A stretch of DNA of 64,000 nt from Acanthococcus lagerstroemiae (lineage: Eukaryota; Arthropoda; Insecta; Hemiptera; Eriococcidae): positions 36,725,574 to 36,789,573 of the forward strand of contig CM063114.1 in assembly GCA_031841125.1 (NCBI GenBank), given 5' to 3'. The translations under genes and the position numbers were made by a program. The notes under the pieces are model-generated. The model had not been told where the DNA came from, made no database searches, and was given only the letters and a program-made list of their open reading frames with translations. Below, piece by piece: positions 22,201-34,999 of the stretch. How positions within the stretch are numbered: position 1 is the stretch's first letter; every line of letters begins with the position of its first letter.

Positions 22201-22974
22201 TGGTTTTTTAATATATATAAAAAAAATAGAAAGAAGAAAAATGTGATTTTAAACCTTACTTTATAGATGCGTTGAGAGGAGTTCATTTTACAGTTATATG
22301 CGAACTGTAAATCTGTGCACTAATTACAAAGCCCAGTGTTTCAATAATTGCTTAGGTAGGCTATAGGGCAGGTGACCTTCTTATAATAGGATGCGCCGTT
22401 CTTGTAGATACCAAATTTGGAAATTTGAGATCTAAAATCGTAATAAAAAGGAAAAAACGAACATTGTATCCAGTAGAAACGTTCGTATTTTATGACTTTT
22501 TTTGTATTAAGTCTTGAGATCTATACCGGACCTTAAATTCTTCCAAAAATGCCTTATTCCTATAAAATTTGAAATTCTGATTCTAAGGCGCAATAACGAG
22601 GGAAAGACAGGTATTATATCGAGTAGTAACACCCACACTTGATTTCTTTTTTTTTTTTTTTAATCAAGGCTTGAGCATTCCAATTTCTTTCTGTCAGGCC
22701 GCAATTTCGGAAATTTTGAGTAACACGGCTCAAGACTTGAAATAAAAAATATAATAAAATACGGTTTTTAGTACTCGTTAGAAGACATTCAATTTTCCTC
22801 CAGAGAGTTTTCAAAATCGAACTTCAGATTTTATAAAAATGTGGTATTTGTGAAGAATTGAGGGCCCGGTAGACGGCACAAGATTTGAAGAAATAAAATA
22901 TGGGTATGTTTACATGATATAACACCCGATTTTTCCACCCGGTTACGTTTTCAAATTAGGACTTCATGTTATAA

Positions 22975-23685
22975 GGGAGACCAGGGTTAATTGTCACAAT
23001 TTTTAGAAACTTTAAAATTGGAAAAAAAATATTGGATCGAAAAACTTCAAGATGGGCTCAAATTGTAGCTACAACTCTTGGCTACAAAATGGCGTACAAA
23101 AAAAAATTCATACGGTTTGCCCCAAACATTTCTAAAAGAGGTTACTTTTTTTGTGACAACTTGCCCCATACCCGAGTAAGTTGTCATACATGATGAGGTA
23201 AGTCTTGTGGTAAAAAGTCCTAAAAGTGTGCTGAAATGTCTTACGAACGTATTTTTGCACCATTTTCTAAAAACATGTAACAAAATTCGCATTAATTGAT
23301 CATTTTTGTAATGGGACAACTTGTCCCGGATTGCGGGGGTTTAGATAGTATAATTTTTTTGGGGGGAGGATAAACGTGATTTTAGGTTCTAATACACCCA
23401 AAGATAGCTGACGGAATTCTACTTACCGCACAGTATTTGATTTTTGCCAGTACAAAACATTACACTCATGAGAGTAAACTTCTTGGTTATATAACGTGAC
23501 TTTTTGCTAAATTTTGCGGTATCGAAGTATCAAACTACTATAAATCAGGTCGGTTACATAATCGCGAGGTCTATCAGGTACACTAAGGAATAGCGTGACA
23601 TCATCAGATTCAAAAAAGTACCTTTTCTACAAGGTACATGGAGGCTGAGACAACTTACCCCGTGGACAACTTACCCAGGTCTCCC
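22975..23685. mobile_element. TIR element of 711 bp with GGGAGACC ends
   Basis: The left end is GGGAGACCAGGGTTAATTGT and the right end on the other strand is GGGAGACCTGGGTAAGTTGT. The motif GACAACTT-CCC recurs inside in both orientations (near 23,155, 23,312, 23,650, 23,665), resembling subterminal repeats. There is no transposase frame. Confidence 0.65.
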
Positions 23686-24059
23686 CTAATCCTTCACAGA
23701 TCACTGCTAGATACTATTCTCTTCCTTGCTTGTATTAGGAAATGTACTGGAGAACTCAATAAAATAGAAATTTACACACGCAGTATTTTTTTGATGAGAA
23801 AATCTCACAAACACATTTGAACTGAAAACGAAAACAGGAAACCAGGTAACGCAAGGAACATGAAAATCCTCTTCTTATCGTACGAATCCTACACAGACTT
23901 AAAGATCATCTCACATTTCCTTCTCGATCATCTTCGTTTTGATGGTGTAGTATAAAGGTTGTGTATCCATTTTTTTTTTTTTTTTTGCAATCTTATGACA
24001 TTAGTATCATCTGAAAGGAAATTCCAACCTCTTTACATTGCACACTTTTTTCTTCCCTT

Positions 24060-24563
24060 AAAGTGCCCTTAGTCCAAAATTACCAAAATCGCTTTCTTGA
24101 CGCCATTTGGTGGAGAAGGACATTAACGTATCTCCCAGATATTACAGATCATTTTTTTCGCATGGAAACAGGATAAAATTCAAATTGATGTACGTTCTGA
24201 GGAGAGATGATAAAAGTGAAATCGCACTATTTATGATCACCAAGCTAGATACTGTAAATCCTCAAACATTACCCAGGCCGAAAAAAACAAAAATTTTCCC
24301 CTGTCGAGACAGTTCTGGGATGACAACACCGAATTTTCACCAAATTCCTATCACAAACTGTTCTTAGTCCACGACTTCCCCTATTTTGCGGCCTCACAGC
24401 TCGAATACTATAAGGCCGACTAGTTTCCAAACTTCGACAGTGTTGCTACTATACCCTTGACTTCCCACTATAACCATTAAATCAATGTTACCAACCCTAC
24501 ATAAAGAACGGAAAGGTTTTTTTCGATTTCCCAAACTTTGCTGTTTCAGACTAAGAGCACTTT
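24060..24563. mobile_element. TIR element of about 504 bp, CTTAGTCCAAAA family
   Basis: The left end is AAAGTGCCCTTAGTCCAAAA and the right end on the other strand AAAGTGCTCTTAGTCTGAAA. An internal block TTAGTCCACGACTTCCC also occurs in the element at 45,683-46,510, so the two are related. No coding capacity is visible. Confidence 0.6.
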
Positions 24564-25515
24564 GTGAATCGGGTTTTCAAACGGGCGTTCACTGATGTAC
24601 AATTGCGCGAGGTGTTTTCTTCCTTTACTCAAAACTTCCCTTTTTGGATGTACGGCATTTACGCACGACAGCATCGGTTTGTTCTATAGCATAGCCACAT
24701 TCGCATGCAAACACAACCGATTTCAACGATATATATTCCTTAAAAAAGAAGCATCAATTACATCGAATCATCTGCTCTCAGCAGTTTTTACCATTATTTA
24801 GTCGTCTGCAAAAACTCGTTTCTCAGGTGGAAGTTCTCCGCAATAAATTATCCAGCCATCTCATGTTCTCATGTACTCCTTTATCGTACTTTCGGAAGTC
24901 CTACATCCCCATCCTAATGATGGAAATCGCCACTAGTGTTATCCAAATGCAAATGGTAAACAAGATCGATACACCTGGACAAAGAAAGTGCGATACAACC
25001 GACCATAGTTACCTCCGACTAAAAACCACAATACAAGGTCAGTGTATAGCTGTATCTAACCAGATACCTTTCAGGCCAAAGGCGATCAATGTCTTCGTCA
25101 GACTGTACTATGCACACGAACTTAAATAATGTATTTCTCAGCTCAGCCAACAGTGGCAGTTCCGCCTTTATGAAAGACAGTATACACGTAGGCCCAATTA
25201 ACATTCCGAATTAATCGTATATAATTTAGGCTTTCCGTCAAAATATAGCGACAGGGAGATTCATTATTACGAAAACTTTCCATTAGCGAAGATTATTCAA
25301 CACATGCGTTGCAGACGGAAATACAATCTGACCGCAACGTCTTGATTCAGCTCGAAGATTGGCGCACGTCTTATAAATCTGTCGAGATAAAACGGAATAT
25401 ATACTTATAAATGAAGCATGTCAAGAGACTTCGAAGATCATCATTCTGATTGCATGAAAGTAAAAGGTACGTTGAAAAATGTAAATCTACATAGGTCTTG
25501 TAAGGGGAGGGGGTA

Positions 25516-25830
25516 CTCCAAGGCACACATCTGAGAGACGTAAGTGGGATCCATTCCTAATTAGCATACTTCGAGCGACCAACTACGAGCATTTTTTTGT
25601 TTTTTAACAAGATCAGCTTTATCCGCCGTCTTAATTCTCTATTCGAGTACGACAAGAGGTGGAAGCTTTTCCAAGGCACAGATCTGATCGTGGACGTAAG
25701 TGGGATCAATTCCAAACAGGGATATTTCATCAAAAGATAAGAAATGAAAATCTCCTTGCTTTCCAACAGGATCAGTTTCTTCATTCTAAGTTTTGCCGGG
25801 TATCTAAAGACCAAAAAACCAGAAAAACTT
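25516..25830 (+). repeat. Two-copy tandem duplication, unit about 155 bp
   Basis: TCCAAGGCACA-ATCTGA followed by GACGTAAGTGGGATC occurs at 25,516 and 25,671, and AACA-GATCAG recurs at 25,606 and 25,767. The minus-strand open frame across it arises from this duplication and shows no domain. Confidence 0.6.
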
Positions 25831-26374
25831 GAGTAACAATCAAGGTATGATTCACATGCCGGGTAACAAGATTCAAACCTAACAAGGAAGGAATATAGAA
25901 GCAAAAACGAGAGGAACAGTGAAGAATTGAAGGAATATTTTTAATGGCAATCAGGTGCCATAGCGCTTTTTTCTCACCGGATGGATCTTCAAGGGTCTCA
26001 AATATGTTTGTAATAGCTTTAAAAGACCGTAATCAAGTTTGATTCGTTATAAGAGTCATAAATGAATGTGTAAATCTTAAGGAGCTATTAACAGAGCTGG
26101 AAATCCGAAAGTCTTCAACGAAGCTTGGAGAGAATAGCCAGTACACAAGCATGCAGAAGTTTTGATGAGTTTTATACAAGCCTGGAAGCGTCTAAGAGAA
26201 TCCGAAAAAGTCTTACAGAGTCCTAATCAAGTGTAGGTGGACAATAACAGGTGAGCAAGAATAACCTCTGACTGGTTTTTTAAAGGGGAGGGGAAGAAAG
26301 GGAAACAAAGAATCTGATGAAGGGATGAGTTTCATAGAATGTTTCATCGCATAAAAATATCACAGGATTGCGCG

Positions 26375-26494
26375 AAATAGGGGGAATGGGAGCGTATAAA
26401 AGAGGCCTTGCCCAACAGAGGGCAACTTAACCTATTCTATAATATTATGTATAAGTTGAGTAGAAATAAAGGTCGTTTTGATTTGATTTGAATC
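26375..26494 (+). pseudogene. LINE 3' end remnant
   Basis: A short tail frame GAYKRGLAQQRAT then stop is followed by AATAAAGGTCG and a TTTGA repeat tail. The tail resembles that of LINE B (AATAAAGGTATTTTGAT), and the last residues resemble LINE C-termini elsewhere in the window. Only about 120 bp survive. Confidence 0.5.
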
Positions 26495-26881
26495 AAGTGT
26501 GAAAGGCAGTCTTGAACAGTTTAAAATCTATATAGATATTCAACGAATCCGGAAGCGTTAACGGTCTTATAGAGCCTACAACAAGTGTAGAGGAATCTTC
26601 AGCTTCCAACAAGTGTACAGAAAATTTCCGAGTCCCAAATCAATTAGTAGAATTTAACAGGTTAGAAGCAGGCCTGGAAATGTTTCAAGCGAGTTTTGAA
26701 ATCCCCCTTCCTCCAAAAAAAAAATATATATATATATCACTGAGCTTCTTTTGTTGCCTGCAAAATTTCTGCACAGAGTCAGAATTCTCAGTTCAGTTTT
26801 AGCCATAATATAGTCGGCATTTTGTCCATTTGAATCATTCTATAATAAATTGAAAGGAGACCATAGCCAAATGACATTTAA

Positions 26882-26970
26882 GGCCAGTATTATAAAACTT
26901 GGTCATGGATTCGCATTTTAACCACCGGTTAACCGTCGATTATTTTTAACCAAGTTTTATAATACCGGCC
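26882..26970. mobile_element. 89-bp hairpin MITE
   Basis: The ends are GGCCAGTATTATAAAACTTG and its inverse with one mismatch, reading on into GT. The central part includes ACCGGTTAACC. The size and symmetry suit a minimal MITE; the target duplication is unclear. Confidence 0.65.
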
Positions 26971-27019
26971 CGAAAATCTCTATTATTTTCTAGGTTGCAT
27001 AAAAATTTGTTTGCCAATA

Positions 27020-27420
27020 TTCTTCGTCAATCGATATTTCCGTATTTTCACAAAATAATAAAACGCCAATAACAATATGATATTTATGTAACACTAGTTA
27101 CTGATAATCTTTAATAACTCCATACTTTCGATTAATCGATATTTCCGATATTTTTTGAATAATTAATATATTGTTTTTATTAATCGATATGCTTTGAACG
27201 TTACGTTAAAGTAACATGGTGGTAATAATAATTTGTTGGTCACAGTACTTTACGCAACTTTAGTTACGGGTAGTTTTGATTAATCAATTTTTTTGATTAA
27301 TCGATATTTTTGGTGTTTTGTGAACGTACCGTCATCGTAACATAATGGTAACTATACAGTGCTGGTTAAGGTAATTGCATAACTCTAGTTACCGGTAAGT
27401 TGAATTAAACCATATTTTTG
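27020..27420 (+). repeat. Degenerate tandem repeat with TAATCGATATTT
   Basis: Three loose units carry AATCGATATTT near 27,027, 27,135 and 27,300, then TAACAT-TGGTAA and CTTTAGTTAC-GGTA blocks. Unit length varies (about 105 and 165 bp). It is non-coding. Confidence 0.45.
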
Positions 27421-28089
27421 ATTTTTTACTCAATTACTCCACTTTTTATTCATTAACTGATTATTATTTTTGATGAATCTATCGCTTTTGATTTAAATCA
27501 CTACTGACCATAGAACTTACTTCCAGTTCTCTGTAACAGTGGGAAATTAGTGCGATTGGCCTCTTTTCATTGGATGTCTAGAAAAAGTTTATCCCCTCCC
27601 ATTTCCACATTTAATCAAGAATAATACATAATTGATTCTGGAAGAAGAAAAATTAGCTAATATAGGTTTGAGAGAAATTCGAACGAGTCTTCAAAAGCCA
27701 CTGACAATTTTAAACAAACTCATCAAGTCTGAAAAGCCTCAACAAGACTTGAAGAGTCCTAACAAAACTTAGATAACCTTTTAAGTCTCAGTGCGCCCTA
27801 AAGAAGTACCTATTGAAGAGTCCCAGAGTTTTAAATACGTCCGGAAAGGCTCAAACGAATCTTGAAGGGTTACACAAAATTTTAAAGTAATTTATTCACA
27901 TCTGGCAGAGTCTTCAAGTGTTTCACGAATAGTGAATGCTAACATAAATTTTGAAGAGTTATAACGAGTTTAAACGATTTAGGAAGGCTCTGCGTGTCTG
28001 AAAGGAGTCTTGAAGAGTCTTGAGTTTCAAACAGGTCTAGGAAAGTTTTTAAGAGTCTTAACAGGCTCGGAAGGGTTTTATAATCTGAA

Positions 28090-30110
28090 ATGTCGGATTC
28101 GCACACGAATCAAAACATAAACGCATGTTCCACATCACGAGAACATTCAATTGGAACATTATCAAAAAAAGCGAGACAAGAATAAAAACTTAAAATGAGA
28201 AAACTGACGGACGAAGAAACATGAGAAAAATTATTCAAGGACGCATTTTACCTACATCGGACACTGATTAGGATTTTGTTTAATTACAGCCCGAAACTCA
28301 GTAACACTTTCATAAAAAGAAAGCTGGAGAACTGATAATATGCAGTTGGCAAAAATGGAACAATCCTAGCAGAATTTTCCGCCGAAAGTGAAAAAAAAAA
28401 CAAAAAAAAACTAGTTTTGAATCTAATCCGGTTACGATTCCCAAGTCTTCACTAGTAGTTAGCAGTTATAAATGACGACGTGGATTTTTTACTGGTTTTT
28501 TTCCGAAAACACGCCATCAGTCCATCATTTTTCATTTCAACCCGGACGCTACCCACAATCCACGGGGCAGAAAAAATAATTTCCAAGTCAAATCATGAGA
28601 ATTGCAGACAGCAGACTGTTTTTCCGACACAAGGTGCCGGTGCATTGAAAAAGTCCTATTGTTGGACAGAATTGTTTCACATAATTAGCATCTCCAGAAT
28701 CGTATCCTGAGGAGCGCACCGAAGAGAATTGCCTACAAAAAATGCGATTCCTAACCACTTTTCCTAGAGGTAGAGCAGTGAATATTCATACACGAGTGAC
28801 GAATATTTGCCGACATAAGTGACTCTTTTACCTTTTCCACCTCATGTATTCCTTTCAAAAATGTCACCTCCTAAAGGTCAGCTGGCAAATGTTCGTACAA
28901 TGAACTTAGTGACATTCCAACGTCCCTGAACTGAACTCAAAATCTCGGGCAACCTCGAACTCAATCAAGACTCCAGCAGTATGGCCGATGAAAGACATTG
29001 CATTATGAATTAAAACAGGAGATACCTAACAGATTATTTTTGTCTGTAGCTGGGAATCGACATGCCACTCACGATAGTAAGAATTCCAGTGAATTCTTGG
29101 TAGTTCACTTTCTGGAACAAAATGTTCTCCACTAATAGTAAACGAGAACGGATGCTCGATCATTTCTGAATCTCCTGACGTTGTAAACTACATCATAGTC
29201 AATATTGTGTCATTTCGAAATTTCCAGCAAAAACGCTTTGAGGTGACATTAGGACACGATGATCAATGAGTCATTTATACCGCATTCAAAAATAAATGTC
29301 TCTCAGCGGTACCTGCGTCACAGACAGGAAAGTGATAGTTTATATCTGCCTTATCAAGTCCAGTTAATGGAGTTCTGGTTTAATATTTCGACGGCGAGTG
29401 AAACACTTTCGGATGGCATGAGAGCTCAATCAGAACTTCTCGACCTTCCCGATAGAATACATGGAAACGAATAAATTTGATGTACAACATTCATCTATTC
29501 CATCAAAACTTTGATTCATGTTAATTAGTCGGTAAGTTAGCCACACCGCACAGGAAAATGGTTAAACCGAACATGTGTTCGCCGACAGAAACCAACGCAA
29601 ATTACAAGTATCCCCCGAAAAAATTCTATGATCCTTGAGTATGACAAAAGATTGGCCAGAAATGCGTATTAGAATACGCATGGAAAAACCAATACATGGA
29701 AAGTTGAATACGGAATGAGTCATTATGCTAATAAGTACGGTATCACGCGGTTTCGTATAAAACCAAATACTCGATATGAATAATAAAATGGCTACAAATC
29801 CAAATCCGCCGATTTTATGTTCAACCCTTAGACAGAACAGAAATTGCCACTTCCTTTCTCGGCCCACATCATCGAACACAACAACTCTGTACGATCCTAG
29901 AAGAGCTGCTGCGGACCCCACGGGGAGCTCCACACGTTCCACGACGAGGAAGTGAAGGGTGAGTGAAGAAGAAGCGTGTCCGGCTGTGGTGCCCCTAAAT
30001 TCCAGATTAGTGAACCTCGGTCAGTAGGGAGTACCGTGGTGGCCCTTGCAGAACAGCGCGCACCGGAAGCGGAACGGCGAAATAGGACTCGGGCCAGCCT
30101 CAAAGCGTCC
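28090..30110. other. No recognisable feature; GC-richer patch at 29.9-30.1 kb
   Basis: Short open frames are present on the minus strand at 29,562-30,187 in a G+C-richer patch, but the longer ones lack an ATG start and show no domain or splice sites. I see no transposon ends. Confidence 0.3.
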
Positions 30111-30117
30111 CTCCGGC

Positions 30118-30230
30118 CACTGATGCGATACTCGAAAGGGTAGTTTCCGGAACCGGATGTGCGGTGTCTCAGGGGCCACTTTGGCATGCGCGTATCGCCA
30201 TACGGCTCACCAAAGGTTCCTTGAATCTCA
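30118..30230. repeat. Dispersed repeat shared with 2417-2525
   Basis: This is the second copy of the repeat that starts CACTGATGCGATACTCGAAA. See the entry at 2417-2525 for the shared blocks. Confidence 0.55.
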
Positions 30231-30239
30231 AACTTCTAT

Positions 30240-31860
30240 AACCAGGACGTCTGAAAATTTTCATCCCACAATACAAACTGAGTACCAATGCACTGAAATT
30301 ACACCGTGATTTGATGATTAGGTGGGAAGAGGTGTATAAGAAATCTGATAAAGGGAAACGCATTCTCTAGAAGTTTTTAACCATCCCCCTCCCCCAAAAT
30401 TAAGGTGTTTGGAAAACTAGAGCAAAAGACACTAACAATTTCACAAGCGATAAAATCGTTCAAAGTTCACATTCTCTTAAGAAAGAAGCTCGGATCCCGT
30501 TGAAGTTCAGACTAAGTTCAACTCAGTTCAATTCACTAGTACAAGAGGGAAACTTCATAGGCGTGAATAAGGAGGGGACTTGAAGGCTTAATCCTCCATT
30601 TACTGAAATCTTCCTCCCCAAAAGACCGAAAAATTATATGTGCGACAGAGATTTCAACATTCATTTGATACTTGTCAGCTCTCCTATAAGAACCCCCCCC
30701 CACTCCACGTAAGCTATTCACGTTTATGTGGCGTTTACGTTCAATTCAAGTTCACATAAGTTCATTTCAGCTGGGAGAAAACTCTGTCGACAATGAAGTC
30801 ACTCTCTTCGTGATTCAGGCTCTCCAGCTAATGAACTAAACTTGAATTTTCCACTTGATTCACAAAACCGTGAATTGAAATTGGGAACTAGGAGCGGACA
30901 TCAAAATTGGAGCCGCCCCGTGGTTCTGCCCAGAGTAAATTTAAATCTAACTCCAGCTCTAACTTCGACTAAAACACCTGAAATGCGCTCTTACTCCAGC
31001 CCTCGCCAGACATTCTCGATAGCTCCGGATACAAAAATGCGTGTTTTTCGCTGATTTTCGTTATGTTCAAGGAGAAGGGGTGCAACCTAACGTCAAGAGG
31101 TGACGGTAGGTGGAAGCGGGGAGACTGGAGAACCGAAATCAATGTCGAAGCAGGAGCCAAAATCAATATTTTTTCGGGTTTGACTTCAGCACACAATCTT
31201 TGCCAGTTCTAACACGCTTCAAATAGTTTCTTTCGGGCCTAGGCTCCGTCCTTCTCAGAAAATGGTCGACTCAAGGAGTTTCGAGCATCGGCTCCATACC
31301 TGAAATTGAACGAGACCTGCAGATAAACTTTTTTCATTCCATTCATGTTCATTTGAAAAATGAGTTCAATTCACTTCGAGAAGTTCAGCTTTCGTTCATA
31401 TAATTCAGTTTACACGGGGAAAAAGTTTAGCTGAGATAACTTCCAAATAGGGGATGGAGGAGGCTCCCCATTAAATATTTCTCGACTGAAAGTGAAGGAC
31501 GTTTTGTAGAAATAAATCGAAACAACTTCATCGAGAGAAGGAGGGAAACTGTCCAAAATCTTTCTGACTCAAAATACGTCAATTTAACCAACTAGATCAA
31601 TTTGAAGACAAGAGCAATAAAATACAAAAAACAAAAACTCAAGATTCAGCCAACCGACGAAAATTTTTGAAATCAATAATTAAAGGTTGAAATGTTGCTG
31701 ATTGGGAACCCTCTCTTCCCAAATGAGAACTGATTTTACTAACAGATGAAAATCTGGTGGGGGGGGGGTATTCTCACCTCTTTGGCGGATTCTGGATGTT
31801 TGGTTTTACTTGTCGACCTCAAGCACTCTCTGATAGGTAAATTTGAAATTGTAATAGTCC
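30240..31860. other. AT-rich stretch with GTTCA-rich words
   Basis: No gene is recognised. AGTTCA, GTTCAATTCA and similar words recur near 30,490-30,540, 30,740-30,780 and 31,320-31,420, perhaps the traces of an old simple repeat. Confidence 0.3.
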
Positions 31861-31862
31861 AA

Positions 31863-32022
31863 ATTTCAATATCCTTAATCAATCAGAAACGTCACTAAAA
31901 CTGATGTTCGTCATTTCATAGGCAAATAAGAATGTTTACGTCATTTCAATATCCTTAATCAATCCGAAATGCCATTGAAACTGATGTTCGTCGTTTCATA
32001 AGCAAATGAGAATGTACGTCAC
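31863..32022 (+). repeat. Two-copy tandem duplication, unit 80 bp
   Basis: ATTTCAATATCCTTAATCAA occurs at 31,863 and 31,943, followed in both by CTGATGTTCGTC and AGAATGT-TACGTC. Copies are about 90% alike. Confidence 0.85.
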
Positions 32023-32039
32023 TTCAAAATCTTATCACT

Positions 32040-34090
32040 GTTCGCCTGCAGACAATAGAATTTTCAGTTTCTAATTTGAATAAATGGGAACTTCTTCTCG
32101 TATCAAATAAATGTGACTAGTATAACACTTTTCAAACATACCGAACCAACTCTGTTACAAGAGGAGGGGGCGTTATAAAAAGAAATTTAAAACCATCCAC
32201 TGCGGTCTAAATGTTTTTAGTGTGTGTGGGGGGGGGGGAATATAAAGATTTGAGTTAACAAGCACGAAAAAGGTTATCATTTTTGAAAGTTGAGCTAACA
32301 AGCGAAAAATCTCGCAAATCTTGTCTCTGAAATATCTCGATTCTGATTTAGCCAACGGGGGGGGGGGGGGCAAACGTTCAGAATATTGGAATATTGGATC
32401 AGAAATCTCCCCTAACTAAATTTTGTGATCTGACGGTCAGCAAATGACGAGAAATTCTGATATTAATAATAAGCAAAAGAAGGAAGAGCAGAAATCGTCT
32501 AGCCTAGGTCAACTCGACTGACGCTCCGTATTCTCCAACTTTCTCCCACCGTGGATGATTTTATCAACTGACTAAAGTGTCCAGGAAGCTTTTTCTAGCT
32601 CTCGTAGAAATTCTTCCTTCATACCGACCTCCTGAATACGCTCTCAATCAAAAACCCCTTAGGACTGCTATAACTCAAAAAGGGAAAAGAGACTTTTTAA
32701 GCACCTGACCGTTAAAGATTCACTGACAAATTAAAATCATTATCGCGTGACTCCGAAACATGCCTACCAGAGCATAAAATCATAACATTGAAACATAAAC
32801 GTACCACGGGAAAAGGGGTTTACCACCACTTCGTCATGATAAATAGCAAATTTGAAGAATTAAGACTTTTTTTAATGTAAAGAGCACTGAAATCTTATTC
32901 CTCAAGGTCGCTTCGATACATCACTGTCAGTTATCAGAGATCCTTCCTGAACCAATGATCTGCCTCCTGATGTTTTTCCTACATTTATAAGTGGCTAAGA
33001 ATATTGCAGAATTACCTATCTTACAAAAAATCCGTTGCTCCAATGGCAAGTTTGAAAAAATTAGACCATTTTTATTGACATGAAGTTACACAACATTACA
33101 ACTTTCCTCCAAGAAGTCGCTTCGGTATGCCTCCGACAGTAATCGGAGGGGGAAAATGAGAGCACTGACCTTCTTGAACCAATGATTTACCTTCTGATGT
33201 TTTCCATCACTTACGGTTAAGGGCACAGAATATGAAAAGCTAAAATTGCCGAGTTATACCTCGACAATTTCTGCATTTTCTAGAACCAACTTAAATGTCG
33301 TACTCCCTCCTCAAACCCCTCTCCTGGACAAATGGTGCAGTTACAGGCTGGGGTCAACCTTCCTAAAAAGAGACCTGCGAGCAAGGTTCTGAATTTAAAG
33401 CCGATTTAGAACAAACGTCTCCACTGACCTAGATATGATAGTATAGAGGAGTGGGGAGAGTTCATTTTTTTCGAAGTCTAATAAACGAAGAAAGTGAATA
33501 GTACAACTGTTTACATATGCATGAAGGAATTTAACAGAAGGTTCATTATCATTCAATCTCGTTCAGGTGGCATGGTGGGCACGGTAATTTCTAATTTTTG
33601 ATCCTTTTGTTATGACATCTTTTCTCGGGTCAGAATTAACGGGAGTAAAATTGTCAAAATTCATTTCATCAATGTACATATTTCAATGATCAATGAATCA
33701 ATTCGAGTACTAGTCCATTTTTCCTTATCTGCGGTGCAATCATCACCATTGTTAACTTCCGTATCTATGAACTTCTTTCACAGCGAAATAAACAAATTTT
33801 CTAAAGTATCAGCTTTTCTTAGGCGCGACAGCTATGATGCGATTTCTTTATGCGTCATAATCTTGTTCAAAGAAATGTTGCCCTCATCAACTTAATTCAC
33901 CAGAGGGCAACACTCAAGAGCTTTATTTCACTTCCGTATCCGAGTAAGATTGAATTCTATATATAAAGGTCAGTTTGAAGGTACTCTATACTGATTTAAT
34001 ATGTTATTCCCTAATTTATGTCCAGAACGTGCCATTTTCTGAATACTTCACACTGTATGAACAAAAGTACACTTATTAGGTACTGCAATA
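32040..34090. other. No recognisable gene or element
   Basis: Only long G runs (near 32,228 and 32,357) and scattered short frames are seen. Confidence 0.35.
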
Positions 34091-34985
34091 ATAATGTAAC
34101 CTTGGGTCGGTGGGCCATGCCAGCTACCCCGCCCATTTGAGGGCATAAGTTTCCACCATCTCTCTCCACATGTCACGGTCTCTCGCCGATATTATCCATC
34201 TTCTCCCCAGCTCCTTAAAGTCGTCTCACCAGCGTAGCATCGGTCGTCCCCTTGCACGTTTGTGGCCATATGGCGTCCAATCGGTTGCAGTCTTCTGCCA
34301 TTTGAAGTTCTTTTTCCTCATCAAGTGCCCCGCATAATTCCGTTTTAAATTTCTGATTATGTAGCCAATATCCTTTACATTAATTCTTTTTTTGATGTCC
34401 AGAAGCTTAATTTTGTCCTTCAGTTTGATTTTTAGGATGCTCCTAAACATTGAATTTTGCATAACTTTTATCTTCTTTCAATGTCTTCTAGCTATTGGCC
34501 ACGTTTGGGCCCCATATGTTGCCACTGGGAGCACACAAGTACTTAAGATTCTTGCTTTTGCTTGAATTTTCATGTTGCTTTTAAAAATATGTTTTTGGGC
34601 CCAAAATGCTGTCCATGAGTTATTTATACGAGTTTTAATTTCCTTATCACTTCTGTTTTTGAAAGATACAGTTTGTCCTAGAGTACTTGTATTCATCGAC
34701 AATCTCGAGTTTTGCTGCACTGGATCGGTGTTTGTCCTTTTTCCATCTTTCGTCATAATTTTGGATTTTTCCAGGTTGATCGATAATCCTACGTTAGCCC
34801 CTTGTTGTACCAAATTTTCTATCATTATATTTATCTCTTCACTGTTTTTACCTATTAATACGATGTCATCGGCAAATCTGAGATTATTAATCTGCACCCC
34901 ATCTATCTTCAGCCCGTAGTTATCTCACTCCAATTTTCTGAAAACATCCTCCAGTATGGCGTTAAAGATGTTGTACCGTAGCCCT
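34090..34985 (-). pseudogene. LINE reverse-transcriptase remnant
   Basis: On the minus strand the sequence reads FNAILEDVFRKLE, INNLRFADDIVLIG, NVGLSINLEKSKIM, TLGQTVSF, SWTAFWAQKHIF, LPVATYGAQTW, SMFRSILKIK, IGYIIRNLKR, AGHL, TDWTPYGHKRARGRP and RW-DDFKELG to a stop. The catalytic FADD box is intact. The single frame is broken by three in-frame TGA stops (about 34,925, 34,475 and 34,223) but no frameshift is evident over some 800 bp, so the copy is fairly young. It is 5'-truncated just before FNAILED. It belongs to the same family as 6590-6935. Confidence 0.88.
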
Positions 34986-34999
34986 CCCTCATTCTAAAC

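Larger units (their letters stand above)
26080..28080 (+). repeat. Degenerate AGTCTTGAAGAG tracts
   Basis: Within 26,080-26,230, 26,500-26,700 and 27,680-28,080 words such as GAGTCTTGAAGAG, TCTTAACAAG and GTCTGGAAAGG recur every 15-25 bases with much variation. The same style fills 49,100-50,110. It looks like an old decayed tandem array. Other small elements lie between the tracts. Confidence 0.5.

Noticed and set aside
29562..30187. Minus-strand frames in a G+C-richer patch
   Set aside because: The longer frames lack an ATG start, have no domain and no convincing splice sites, and the upstream end runs into the dispersed repeat at 30.1 kb.
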